From: a virus
Strand: one strand, 5' to 3'
DNA length: 27,368 nucleotides
Virus record (IMG/VR): IMGVR_UViG_3300027851_000111
Location: 1-27,368 of that record
Position numbers and translations under genes: made by a program. Shown here one piece after another: positions 22,586 through 27,368 of the stretch. Below the pieces are notes generated by a model. The model saw nothing but the letters and a program-made list of their open reading frames with translations. It did not search any database and was not told where the DNA came from. Each line of letters begins with the position of its first letter. The stretch's first letter is position 1.

Positions 22586-22935
22586 GCTTGCTCTCCTTTT
22601 TCAAAAGTCGGCACCCCAAGGGCACTTCCTGCGGGGCGCGCTGGTGATACGGCAACCGGCGCATCGACCTGCACATGCTGCGGGGATCGCTGGTAGTTGT
22701 AGCGATCAAGGCTCATCGCCAACCGCACGGCCATTGCCGCCGTCTGAATTGCCTCCGTCCGCACGTTGTCCAGAGTGGTCTTGTGGGGTTCGTAGGTCAG
22801 TTGCAGCATGTCTTTGGTTAGCTCACCGAATTCCTCCCCGAGGACGGCCAGCGCGTGCAACGGATCAGTTGGCCAAGTTGGAAACTTCTGTGTTGCTTTG
22901 GTCACTTCGGTAATGATCTGATCAATTACGCTCAT
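22582..22935 (-). CDS. MazG-like nucleotide pyrophosphohydrolase
   Basis: 117 residues from ATG 22935, with AAAGGAGC before it. Family members hydrolyse (d)NTPs to monophosphate and pyrophosphate, or lower ppGpp-type alarmones, in the cytoplasm. The core is AVLGEEFGELTKDMLQ, the E-E-x-x-E metal site, followed by VRTEAIQTAAMAVRLAMSLD, which gives the second acidic helix (E-A-x-Q-x-A-A-x-A-x-R). The C-terminal 30 residues are a flexible Pro/Ala tail ending GVPTFEKGEQA. An in-frame extension upstream to 23274 is a Leu/Gly artefact of the alanine repeat in another frame and is rejected. Probably tunes nucleotide pools during infection. Confidence 0.8.
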   Translation of the reverse strand: MSVIDQIITEVTKATQKFPTWPTDPLHALAVLGEEFGELTKDMLQLTYEPHKTTLDNVRTEAIQTAAMAVRLAMSLDRYNYQRSPQHVQVDAPVAVSPARPAGSALGVPTFEKGEQA

Positions 22936-23584
22936 TTTTTGCTCCTTTGGTAAAAGTCGGCGCTGGCGGGACGGCAACACTTCCCATTGCGTTTTCACCG
23001 TTTTCTGATAGCTTGCAAATCCGGATAAGTTCTTTTTCTTGAGCAGCCCTAACAGCCTCCCAAGCAGCCTCCCTATCAGCATCCCTAGCAGCCCTAGCAG
23101 CCTCCCTAGCAGCCAAAGCAGCATCACAAGCAGCATCCCCAGCAGCCAAAGCAGCAGCCCAAGCAGCCTCCCTATCAGCATCCCTAGCAGCCCTAGCAGC
23201 CTCCCAAGCAGCATCCCCAGCAGCATCCCAAGCAGCAGCCCCAGCAGCATCCTTAGCAGCCTCCCTAGCAGCATCTAATTCTTCTTTTGTGGCTTGGCCA
23301 TTTGCGAAAGCCTCGGCAACATCTAGCGCGTTCAGGCTTCGTTGGTCGGTCATAAGATGCTGTACTTGTCTAGCGCACCAAACTGTGTACAGGCGTATTT
23401 TTTTTTCGCAACCTTCGACGGCGCGCAAGCACCATATAGCATCATCTAACCCGTTGCTTTCAAGGATTGCAAGGATTGATAGTGGATCATCATCGGCTTT
23501 TGTTTTGCCGAGACTTCTCAGCAGCTTTTCCCATCCCGGCTCACATGGCTTATGCTTTCTGATAGCGGTTAATGTGGTCTGCAT
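22922..23584 (-). CDS. Alanine-rich helical repeat protein, Imm-5-like
   Basis: 220 residues from ATG 23584, with GAGGGG before it. Residues 1-100 form a folded domain (PGWEKLLRSLGKTKADDDPL, NGLDDAIWCLRAVEGCEKKI, RLYTVWCARQVQHLMTDQRS). From LNALDVAEAFANGQATKEEL on comes about 80 residues of A-A-x-D-A-A and A-A-W-D-A-A repeats in one long amphipathic helix, then AAQEKELIRICKL. Proteins with this whole pattern are widespread in phages and resemble the Imm-5-like group (putative immunity protein); this link is from memory and moderate. The repeats are 46-base direct DNA repeats in part. The C-terminus (PAPTFTKG) is a PTFE-type tail carrying the next gene's ribosome binding site. Confidence 0.78.
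   Translation of the reverse strand: MQTTLTAIRKHKPCEPGWEKLLRSLGKTKADDDPLSILAILESNGLDDAIWCLRAVEGCEKKIRLYTVWCARQVQHLMTDQRSLNALDVAEAFANGQATKEELDAAREAAKDAAGAAAWDAAGDAAWEAARAARDADREAAWAAALAAGDAACDAALAAREAARAARDADREAAWEAVRAAQEKELIRICKLSENGENAMGSVAVPPAPTFTKGAKNERN
23041..23280. repeat. Low-complexity GCAGCC repeat block in the Ala-rich gene
   Basis: About 240 bases made of variants of CTAGCAGC and CCAAGCAGC units. A 46-base stretch at 23061-23106 recurs exactly at 23160-23205, offset 99 bases (33 codons). The block has no stop codons in several frames on both strands, giving false long ORFs. Likely to expand and contract by slippage or recombination. Confidence 0.85.
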
Positions 23585-23585
23585 T

Positions 23586-23825
23586 TCACTTCCCCTCAAA
23601 AGTTGGCACTGGTGATACGGCGGCCTTGCCATCCTGGATGCGCGTTGCCAGCAGGCGCAGTTCGAGCGCGGTGGTGAGTGCGTCGTCGTGGACTGCTTGC
23701 GCGAATGGCATCACTCGCCAATCTAGGTTTCGCGGATCGCTGTTGCCCCATTCGCGCATCTTTACGGCAGCGGATTCCAGCAACTCGGCGGCGTGCAGCA
23801 GCGTGGTCTGGGCGGTGGTGGTCAT
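23586..23825 (-). CDS. Small helical protein, function unknown
   Basis: 79 residues. ATG 23825 is chosen since it overlaps the previous stop as ATGA; a GTG at 23870 is in frame but lies within the previous gene. It begins TTTAQTTLLHAAELLESAAV and is almost wholly helical (MREWGNSDPRNLDWRVMPFA, TTALELRLLATRIQDGKAAV). The end, SPVPTFEGK, is a PTFE-type 3' tail that also holds the ribosome binding site of the Ala-rich gene. No motif gives a function. Confidence 0.7.
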   Translation of the reverse strand: MTTTAQTTLLHAAELLESAAVKMREWGNSDPRNLDWRVMPFAQAVHDDALTTALELRLLATRIQDGKAAVSPVPTFEGK

Positions 23826-23959
23826 ATCCTGCAATCCATTTTCATCGCCTGATCGTGCCACCTGTCCCACAAATCAGGCTCGCCGGTGAATATGAAAAAT
23901 AGGCCAAGTACACCGGCAATCAATACTGCCATCGCCAGCGATTCAAAGAATTGGTTCAT
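23822..23959 (-). CDS. Tiny membrane protein, 45 residues
   Basis: A one-helix protein: residues 9-26 (AMAVLIAGVLGLFFIFTG) span the membrane, followed by EPDLWDRWHDQAMKMDCRI. Both ends overlap neighbours by four bases (ATGA at 23956-23959 and at 23822-23825), the coupling used throughout this array, which supports it being a real gene despite its size. No function known; the acidic/Trp-rich tail would lie on one side of the inner membrane. Confidence 0.65.
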   Translation of the reverse strand: MNQFFESLAMAVLIAGVLGLFFIFTGEPDLWDRWHDQAMKMDCRI

Positions 23960-24339
23960 CCTGCCGCCCTCCCAGTCTCGCCACATGCCTTACATGGCCT
24001 GTACGTTGTCCCCTCGGTAATACTCCACCTGTAAAATTGTTTCCCGCTACCAGTGCATTCGGCGCACTTGCCGGTTTTCTTCTTCCATTCCTGAATCCAT
24101 GCTTCATGTTCTTGTGGCGCGATGTATACGGTTTTGTCAGTGGCTACGTCGCGCTTTTCCCAGTTCGGCAGGCCTTTGTATTTGCCGCGCGTTTTGAGTG
24201 GGGCAATAGCGCCAGTAATTCGGAACAGCTTTGCAGATGAGTTTGCGTCCGGCGTATGGCCAATGACTTCGAGATGGTACGAATTCCACTCTGGCGGCAT
24301 GCCAAGCAGCTCTCTTGCTTGTTCGGTTAGCAGGTTCAC
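23956..24339 (-). CDS. DnaJ-type zinc-finger protein, function unknown
   Basis: 127 residues from GTG 24339 (GTGA overlap with the previous stop, AAGGAG seven bases upstream). The N-terminus reads NLLTEQARELLGMPPEWNSY. The middle is basic (LKTRGKYKGLPNWEKRDVAT). C92, C95, C116 and C119 in KCAECTGSGK and PCKACGETG are two C-x-x-C-x-G-x-G repeats, like one zinc centre of DnaJ. In phages, such fingers often sit on small adaptor or DNA-associated proteins. It is not a chaperone, as there is no J domain. Function unknown. Confidence 0.72.
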   Translation of the reverse strand: MNLLTEQARELLGMPPEWNSYHLEVIGHTPDANSSAKLFRITGAIAPLKTRGKYKGLPNWEKRDVATDKTVYIAPQEHEAWIQEWKKKTGKCAECTGSGKQFYRWSITEGTTYRPCKACGETGRAAG

Positions 24340-24632
24340 TTTGCAACTCCTTCCTTCAGTTGAACGTGATGATCGAATAGATGCGTGCCATTTTCGTCCA
24401 CATACTCCGTGTCGATGGTTCCCTTGCCATCGTCGATCCACACGCTCGTTTCCGGCCACTGAACGATGTCTTCAACTTTCTGGCCGGAGACTTCAGCGAG
24501 TCCAAATTCAAGCAGCGCCGACATTGCCTTTACCTGCTCCATGGCGATAGCGAGTTCATCCATGCACGTCTTGATCCGGTCGGCAGGCACCATGTCGAAT
24601 ATGTCTTTTATCGTGGTGAGTTGATATTTCAT
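24336..24632 (-). CDS. Small acidic protein, function unknown
   Basis: 98 residues with AAAGGA before ATG 24632, provided by the end of the upstream gene. The N-terminal 50 residues are helical (QLTTIKDIFDMVPADRIKTC, MDELAIAMEQVKAMSALLE). The C-terminal half has short strands (VQWPETSVWIDDGKGTIDTE, ENGTHLFDHHVQLKEGVAK). No motif with known function is seen. The stop overlaps the GTG of the next gene, and its last codons hold the AAGGAAGGAG ribosome binding site for it. Confidence 0.7.
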   Translation of the reverse strand: MKYQLTTIKDIFDMVPADRIKTCMDELAIAMEQVKAMSALLEFGLAEVSGQKVEDIVQWPETSVWIDDGKGTIDTEYVDENGTHLFDHHVQLKEGVAK

Positions 24633-24635
24633 AAT

Positions 24636-24664
24636 TTATCCTTTCAATTTAATTTTCCCCGGCC
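24636..24664 (-). repeat. PGKIKLKG gene-end cassette, copy 1
   Basis: These 29 bases encode the last eight residues, the stop and the next gene's AAAGGA site. They match 24909-24937 at 25 of 29 positions, and all four differences are silent at codon positions that leave PGKIKLKG unchanged. Confidence 0.8.
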
Positions 24665-24905
24665 CAGCCGCATGAGCATCGCGCACGTGGTCTGTAAGTC
24701 CGGTAATCTTGACCCGCTTCCCACATTGCGGACATCTGGTTTTCGTCTCCCTGTAGTGCGTGTGCGTTGCAGTCTTCAGCGCATCTACACGCTGGTCTTT
24801 CTGGCATCTGTGACAGCGACGTGGATAGTCGACCGGCTCGCCAAGATAGACGCCGCAGCCCTCGCACAGCGTGCCATCAAGGATCATGTCTGTTAAATCG
24901 CCCAT
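24636..24905 (-). CDS. Double zinc-finger protein, function unknown
   Basis: 89 residues. C14, C17, C31 and C34 (TLCEGCGVYLG, RRCHRCQKD) form a zinc ribbon; C58, C61, H73 and H78 (RCPQCGKRVKITGLTDHVRD then AH) form a C2H2-like finger. Proteins with the LCEGCGVYLG box occur in phage early regions and may bind nucleic acid or RNA polymerase. The end PGKIKLKG is identical at the protein level to the end of the next upstream gene. These last codons supply the AAAGGA of the following gene. Confidence 0.72.
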   Translation of the reverse strand: MGDLTDMILDGTLCEGCGVYLGEPVDYPRRCHRCQKDQRVDALKTATHTHYRETKTRCPQCGKRVKITGLTDHVRDAHAAGPGKIKLKG

Positions 24906-24908
24906 TAT

Positions 24909-24937
24909 TTATCCTTTCAGCTTGATCTTCCCCGGCC
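24909..24937 (-). repeat. PGKIKLKG gene-end cassette, copy 2
   Basis: Second copy of the 29-base gene end. It ends the helix-turn-helix gene and carries the ribosome binding site for the zinc-finger gene starting at 24905. The host proteins are otherwise unrelated, so only the end was duplicated, exchanged or selected. Confidence 0.8.
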
Positions 24938-25106
24938 TGACGCGGCCAGCGGGCGATACGGTCGGGTTATCCGGCAGCAGCCACGGCGATGTCTTCTTGG
25001 CGGGATCGAGCTTGTACGCGCCGCTGATCCTGCCCGCTGCGCAGAGTTCGGTAACTCTATGCCGGCATACGCCGAGCAGTTTGGCGGCTTGGGTGACAGA
25101 GATCAC
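24909..25106 (-). CDS. Small helix-turn-helix DNA-binding protein
   Basis: 65 residues from GTG 25106 (GTGA overlap with the previous stop). Residues 1-30 (SVTQAAKLLGVCRHRVTELC, AAGRISGAYKL) match the helix-turn-helix of the excisionase/MerR-like or HTH_17 group: V-T-x-A-A-x-L-L-G-V, R-V-x-x-L, G-R-I, A-Y-K-L. Residues 38-52 (KKTSPWLLPDNPTV) form a wing-like strand. It could be a small transcription regulator or an Xis-like protein. No integrase lies in the window to pair with it. The C-terminus is the PGKIKLKG tail. Confidence 0.78.
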   Translation of the reverse strand: MISVTQAAKLLGVCRHRVTELCAAGRISGAYKLDPAKKTSPWLLPDNPTVSPAGRVRPGKIKLKG

Positions 25107-25375
25107 CGAAGCACCTCTGCACGGCTGTCTGCCGCTATGGCTTTTAGAAACAGGGATTCAGATATTGGTGAGGCAAGTTGATCTTCGGTGATTGGGTTCG
25201 CCATAAAACATTCACCTGTTCCAATGTAATCGACTGTGAATTTTGTCACGTTGTAAAGCGCATCGCCGTCAATGCATTTATAAGTACCGACGCCAGGCCA
25301 AGCGGTACACGAAGTCCATTCTTCAGGACGCTTTTCAATCATTATCACTTCAATCACGAATTTCTTGGTTTCCAT
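25103..25375 (-). CDS. Small protein, function unknown
   Basis: 90 residues from ATG 25375, with AAAGGAGC seven bases upstream; the open frame farther upstream has no site. It starts ETKKFVIEVIMIEKRPEEWT and has CTAWPGVGTYKCIDGDALYN, then VTKFTVDYIGTGECFMANPI. It is beta-rich with a helical C-terminus (PISESLFLKAIAADSRAEVL). The arrangement suggests a small alpha/beta fold. No family recognised. Stop and next start overlap (GTGA). Confidence 0.7.
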   Translation of the reverse strand: METKKFVIEVIMIEKRPEEWTSCTAWPGVGTYKCIDGDALYNVTKFTVDYIGTGECFMANPITEDQLASPISESLFLKAIAADSRAEVLR

Positions 25376-25401
25376 TTTCTGCTCCTTTGGTTGTTTAATT
25401 G

Positions 25402-25692
25402 CTAAATCTTGCCCCGCTCTGCATCTTTCCTGGCCTGCTCCAGCAGATATGCGCCGACATCGCATCGCAGGCAGCCGACATTAACTGCCATATTCCCGTA
25501 ACACATAACAAGATCGGCGAGTGTCTTCTGCGCCGACTCGCTATCGGCAATCAGCACAGCCAGCGCGTCGATGACATACTCAGGATCGCGCATTCGCGTG
25601 TAGACGGCATCTTCAATGCGGCGCTCGGTAGCCTTTTCGTCTGCAATCTGGCGCGGGGTTGGCTCTGGCGGTGTGTCTGGTAGTTCAAACAT
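25402..25692 (-). CDS. Small helical protein, function unknown
   Basis: 96 residues from ATG 25692, with AAGGAG eight bases before it; a TTG two codons upstream is in frame but less likely. It starts FELPDTPPEPTPRQIADEKA and is helical after this (ERRIEDAVYTRMRDPEYVID, ALAVLIADSESAQKTLADLV). C-terminal part has VGCLRCDVGAYLLEQARKDA with a C-x2-C pair. The first 15 residues recur in the 38-residue ORF at 26145. Function unknown. Confidence 0.7.
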   Translation of the reverse strand: MFELPDTPPEPTPRQIADEKATERRIEDAVYTRMRDPEYVIDALAVLIADSESAQKTLADLVMCYGNMAVNVGCLRCDVGAYLLEQARKDAERGKI

Positions 25693-25694
25693 TT

Positions 25695-25883
25695 TCAATG
25701 CTCCTTTGTTGTGTTGTCTGGTTCTGTATCACAGACTAATTCGCTGACGTCGCCTTCCCATCCGCATTCTTCGCACCTTCGCCCTTGGGTATCTTCCTCG
25801 CCATTTTCATCCTCGTAGTCGGTTTCTGTAATGGTCGAGTTTCCGCAGCGGGGGCAATAAATAAATCTCTTTGTGCTGTTCAT
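25695..25883 (-). CDS. Zinc-ribbon protein, 62 residues
   Basis: C10, C13, C37 and C40 (YCPRCGNST and RRCEECGWEG) form one zinc ribbon with an acidic loop (DYEDENGEEDTQG) between the pairs. The C-terminus is acidic. ATG 25883 overlaps the previous stop (ATGA) with AAGGAG upstream. Small acidic ribbons in phage early regions often bind RNA polymerase or mimic DNA, but no such role is shown here. The stop is two bases from the next start, and its last codons include AAAGGAGC. Confidence 0.72.
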   Translation of the reverse strand: MNSTKRFIYCPRCGNSTITETDYEDENGEEDTQGRRCEECGWEGDVSELVCDTEPDNTTKEH

Positions 25884-26155
25884 GAATTCTCCTTTGCCTT
25901 CTTCGCACGCTTCAGATGCCCGCGAAGGCTGGCGTTGCTGCGCTCTAAGTGTTGGCGAATGCCGCGCAAGCGAGTAACTTCGTTTTGCGCATAATCACGC
26001 TGGCGAATTAGCTCGTCATACCGTTGTGCCATCTTCTCTACGGCGTCGGCGATTCGTAGCAGTGCGCCCTGATTGATCTCCTCATTTGTGCAGCCAAGAC
26101 CGGCTTCTTTCCCCCAGTCCATGCTGCTTGCTTCTCTGAACCCTCTATGAGCCAT
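25880..26155 (-). CDS. Coiled-coil protein, function unknown
   Basis: 91 residues from ATG 26155, with AAAGGAGC before it. The N-terminus reads HRGFREASSMDWGKEAGLGC. From about residue 28 it is a long, charged helix (EEINQGALLRIADAVEKMAQ, ELIRQRDYAQNEVTRLRGIR, HLERSNASLRGHLKRAKKAK) with heptad-like spacing of Leu and Ile, so a dimeric coiled coil with a basic end is likely. No family recognised. It overlaps the 38-residue ORF by 11 bases. Confidence 0.7.
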   Translation of the reverse strand: MAHRGFREASSMDWGKEAGLGCTNEEINQGALLRIADAVEKMAQRYDELIRQRDYAQNEVTRLRGIRQHLERSNASLRGHLKRAKKAKENS

Positions 26156-26261
26156 GATTGCTCCTTTCGTTTGGGTATCCGGCAACCATCTGGCGCGGCG
26201 TTGGCTCTGGCGGTGTGTCTGGTTGATAGAGTAATTCTCTTGTGTCTGGTTGTTCAAACAT
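26145..26261 (-). CDS. 38-residue chimeric ORF
   Basis: ATG 26261 has a good AAAGGAG site and overlaps the previous stop by eight bases, so it fits the operon's pattern. The N-terminus, MFEQPDT then QPDTPPEPTPRQ, matches the start of the gene at 25692. The C-terminus, VAGYPNERSN, matches the AGYP end of the methyltransferase gene. A short QPDT duplication sits between. It looks like a gene body lost by recombination between repeats, leaving head and tail joined. It may still be translated, mainly to couple its neighbours. Confidence 0.55.
   Translation of the reverse strand: MFEQPDTRELLYQPDTPPEPTPRQMVAGYPNERSNHGS
26190..26224 (-). repeat. Copy of the 25692-gene 5' end
   Basis: About 35 bases match 25649-25683 with one or two differences. 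They code for the PDTPPEPTPRQ head motif in both genes. The flanking TTCAAACATTTTT around the start codon is also shared (26254 and 25684 regions), but is separated here by a 29-base insertion. Confidence 0.75.
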
Positions 26262-26487
26262 TTTTAGGTCTCCTTTTATTGTGGGTAGAGCGCATCTTCA
26301 AGATTGCCTCTGCTATTGCTTCCGCATCGCGTCCGGAGGCGGTTTCATCGGCCAATGCCGCAGCAGCTTCACACGCCGCATCCCACGCTCTTCGCTCCCA
26401 TGCTTCGTGTGGGCAGTTGTCAGTGTCCCCATTCAGTTGCTTGTGGTGCCATTCGTCAAAGTCCATTGGGGTGGGGTTAATCACCAT
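26254..26487 (-). CDS. Small protein, function unknown
   Basis: 77 residues from ATG 26487, chosen because AGGAG lies eight bases upstream; an in-frame ATG at 26505 has none. It begins VINPTPMDFDEWHHKQLNGD, and the middle is Trp/Ala/Glu-rich and helical (HEAWERRAWDAACEAAAALA). The end is basic (KMRSTHNKRRPKNV). It overlaps the previous gene by 11 bases. Related short sequences are common in phage early regions, but no function is known to me. Confidence 0.68.
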   Translation of the reverse strand: MVINPTPMDFDEWHHKQLNGDTDNCPHEAWERRAWDAACEAAAALADETASGRDAEAIAEAILKMRSTHNKRRPKNV

Positions 26488-26746
26488 AAGGATGGCTCCT
26501 GCCAAAGTAGTAGCTCATGTTTGGTGCATTTAATCTTATCCGCAATCTTCGTAATGCCTCTTTGCACGCCCATAGTTTTGCCGCATTAGTGCCTTTGGGT
26601 CTCATAAATGAACTGTCACGATCTACTGATGATTCAGGTATTTCCACAAACTCAGCCTCCCCTTCTTGAATGTTTCGGCCAAGAAGTGCAAATCCGCAAT
26701 TGCCATCAATCCCTAACTCTGCGCGTTGTGTCACGTTTAAGTACAT
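26477..26746 (-). CDS. Small protein, function unknown
   Basis: 89 residues; ATG 26746 is preceded by AAAGGAG from the methyltransferase gene end. The N-terminus has beta character (NVTQRAELGIDGNCGFALLG, EGEAEFVEIPESSVDRDSSF), followed by a helix (AAKLWACKEALRRLRIRLNA) and SYYFGRSHPYGD. No motif with a known role. It lies directly after the methyltransferase gene in the leftward array and is likely co-expressed with it. Confidence 0.7.
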   Translation of the reverse strand: MYLNVTQRAELGIDGNCGFALLGRNIQEGEAEFVEIPESSVDRDSSFMRPKGTNAAKLWACKEALRRLRIRLNAPNMSYYFGRSHPYGD

Positions 26747-26749
26747 ATC

Positions 26750-27325
26750 CTATTCTCCTTTCTCTGGGTATCCGGCATCCTGCCATTGATCCGCCATTGC
26801 GCTCGCTATGCCAGGATACGTCCTCGATCTGTTCTTCCATCGGTCTGGCCCAGGGGGTTCTCTCCAGCATTTTTGTTCCCTCCCTTCAACAATATCGGTA
26901 GGTACTAATTTCGCCAAACCTTTTAACCACAAGCAAGTCGTTTTTGTGTATGGGTCGCCAAACATATACGGCTGAATCACCTGATCCGGTTTCCGAATGC
27001 GTGATGAAATGATACTCACTGGGTTCTCCAGCGCGATGCGCTTGATCGGCGCGGCCAGTAACAGACGCACGAAGTCCAGCGCCTCGGCCTGCTCCGCCTG
27101 CTTGTGCCTGAACCATCTGGCACCGCTGACGGCAAGATGCGTGCACGGCGGGTGAAAAATAGCCAAGTCCCAGCCTTGATCGAGTAGCTTGCTGACATCA
27201 CCTTGAATATGAAATTCAGAATCATCCTCGCTTGGCAGCAGATCGCAAGACCACGCATCATGCCCACGGTCTCTGAATGCCTGCCTGACGCGGCCTGAGT
27301 ATTCGCAACCGACAAGCACTCTCAT
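26750..27325 (-). CDS. Cytosine-C5 methyltransferase-like protein
   Basis: 191 residues from ATG 27325, selected as it overlaps the upstream stop (ATGA); an in-frame GTG at 27358 is rejected. RVLVGCEYSGRVRQAF is the AdoMet-binding first motif, AWSCDLLP the second, FHPPCTHLAVSG holds the catalytic Cys (C61) in a PPC loop, and ALENPVSII is the ENP motif of cytosine methylases. KTTCLWLKGL follows. There is no large target-recognition domain, so it is a compact phage version often annotated as DNA methyltransferase. It could modify phage DNA against restriction, but activity at carbon 5 is not proven. Confidence 0.78.
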   Translation of the reverse strand: MRVLVGCEYSGRVRQAFRDRGHDAWSCDLLPSEDDSEFHIQGDVSKLLDQGWDLAIFHPPCTHLAVSGARWFRHKQAEQAEALDFVRLLLAAPIKRIALENPVSIISSRIRKPDQVIQPYMFGDPYTKTTCLWLKGLAKLVPTDIVEGREQKCWREPPGPDRWKNRSRTYPGIASAMADQWQDAGYPEKGE

Positions 27326-27368
27326 AGCCCGGCATCCTGCAACACGGTTAATTGGCACGCCAGCCGAT
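27322..27368 (-). CDS. 3' end of an upstream gene, cut by the window edge
   Basis: The frame from the right edge is open for 14 codons, reads RLACQLTVLQDAGL and stops in an ATGA overlap with the methyltransferase start. The LQDAG end resembles the WQDAGYPEKG end of the methyltransferase, the third tail family of this array. Nothing can be said about the function. Confidence 0.45.
   Translation of the reverse strand, partial: RLACQLTVLQDAGL

Larger units (their letters stand above)
22352..23612 (-). repeat. PTFE-type gene-end cassette, four copies
   Basis: Copies at about 22352-22372, 22586-22612, 22936-22962 and 23585-23612 end four genes with DTFERK, VPTFEKGEQA, APTFTKGAKN and VPTFEGK. Each includes an ACTTTT core followed by a purine-rich ribosome binding site of the next gene. 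The 22600 and 23600 copies share a longer stretch upstream (GCACTGGTGATACGGC-like). Confidence 0.7.

Noticed and set aside
22936-23274. N-terminal Leu/Gly/Met-rich extension in frame with the MazG-like gene
   Set aside because: It is another reading frame of the GCAGCC repeats in the Ala-rich gene. The MazG-like gene has its own ribosome binding site and start at 22935.
23039-23278. Plus-strand Ser/Pro-rich ORF
   Set aside because: Antisense reading of the same low-complexity repeats. No ribosome binding site and no folded sequence.
23041-23280. Possible CRISPR array
   Set aside because: Repeats are not evenly spaced by unique spacers. They encode an in-frame alanine-rich helix.
24909-25106. 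Excisionase assignment of the small helix-turn-helix protein
   Set aside because: No integrase or attachment site is in the window, so only a general DNA-binding call is justified.

Overview
This window is part of a tailed-phage genome of the short-tailed (podovirus) type, with a head and neck related to phage P22. The order terminase, portal, scaffold, coat, gp4-like and gp10-like neck proteins, ejection proteins, tail fibre is diagnostic. The nested Rz/Rz1 spanin pair, the lipobox and the Shine-Dalgarno sites point to a Gram-negative host, probably a proteobacterium. The genus cannot be read from the sequence. No integrase, repressor, polymerase, tRNA or CRISPR array is visible, so lifestyle is undecided. 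Both window edges cut genes.

Bases 1-17057 form a packaging, head and ejection block on the + strand. It holds a 5'-truncated large terminase, a 782-residue P22-type portal, a glycine-rich fibre-like protein with three small genes after it, scaffold, coat, and a small gene ending in a hairpin terminator. Then come a family-2-like glycosyltransferase, two small genes, the gp4-like and gp10-like neck proteins, a tail protein, a GNAT acetyltransferase and three ejection-type proteins. Most neighbours overlap at ATGA/GTGA junctions or are a few bases apart, so translation is probably coupled. A strong sigma70-like promoter lies between terminase and portal.

Bases 17058-21686 hold tail and lysis genes. 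A minus-strand gene for a tiny membrane protein sits between the last ejection gene and the tail fibre, the slot that in P22 carries the immI region with sieA. Next come the tail fibre, an SGNH/SASA-type esterase with a signal peptide, a holin-like membrane protein, an M15 peptidase endolysin, a second holin-like protein, a DUF6527-like protein, Rz with Rz1 nested in another frame, and a small zinc-finger protein.

Bases 21683-27368 are a dense leftward array of about 21 small genes, probably early or accessory. It includes a cytosine-methyltransferase-like protein, a MazG-like pyrophosphohydrolase, an alanine-rich helical protein, a small helix-turn-helix protein, several zinc-ribbon proteins and tiny membrane proteins. 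The two transcription blocks converge and their last genes overlap by three bases near 21684.

The most unusual feature of the leftward array is that short 3' gene ends recur in several unrelated genes and also carry the ribosome binding site of the next gene. Three such tail families are seen (PTFE-KG, PGKIKLKG, DAGYP/AGYP). One 38-residue ORF looks like the head of one gene joined to the tail of another. These look like boundary cassettes for gene shuffling.
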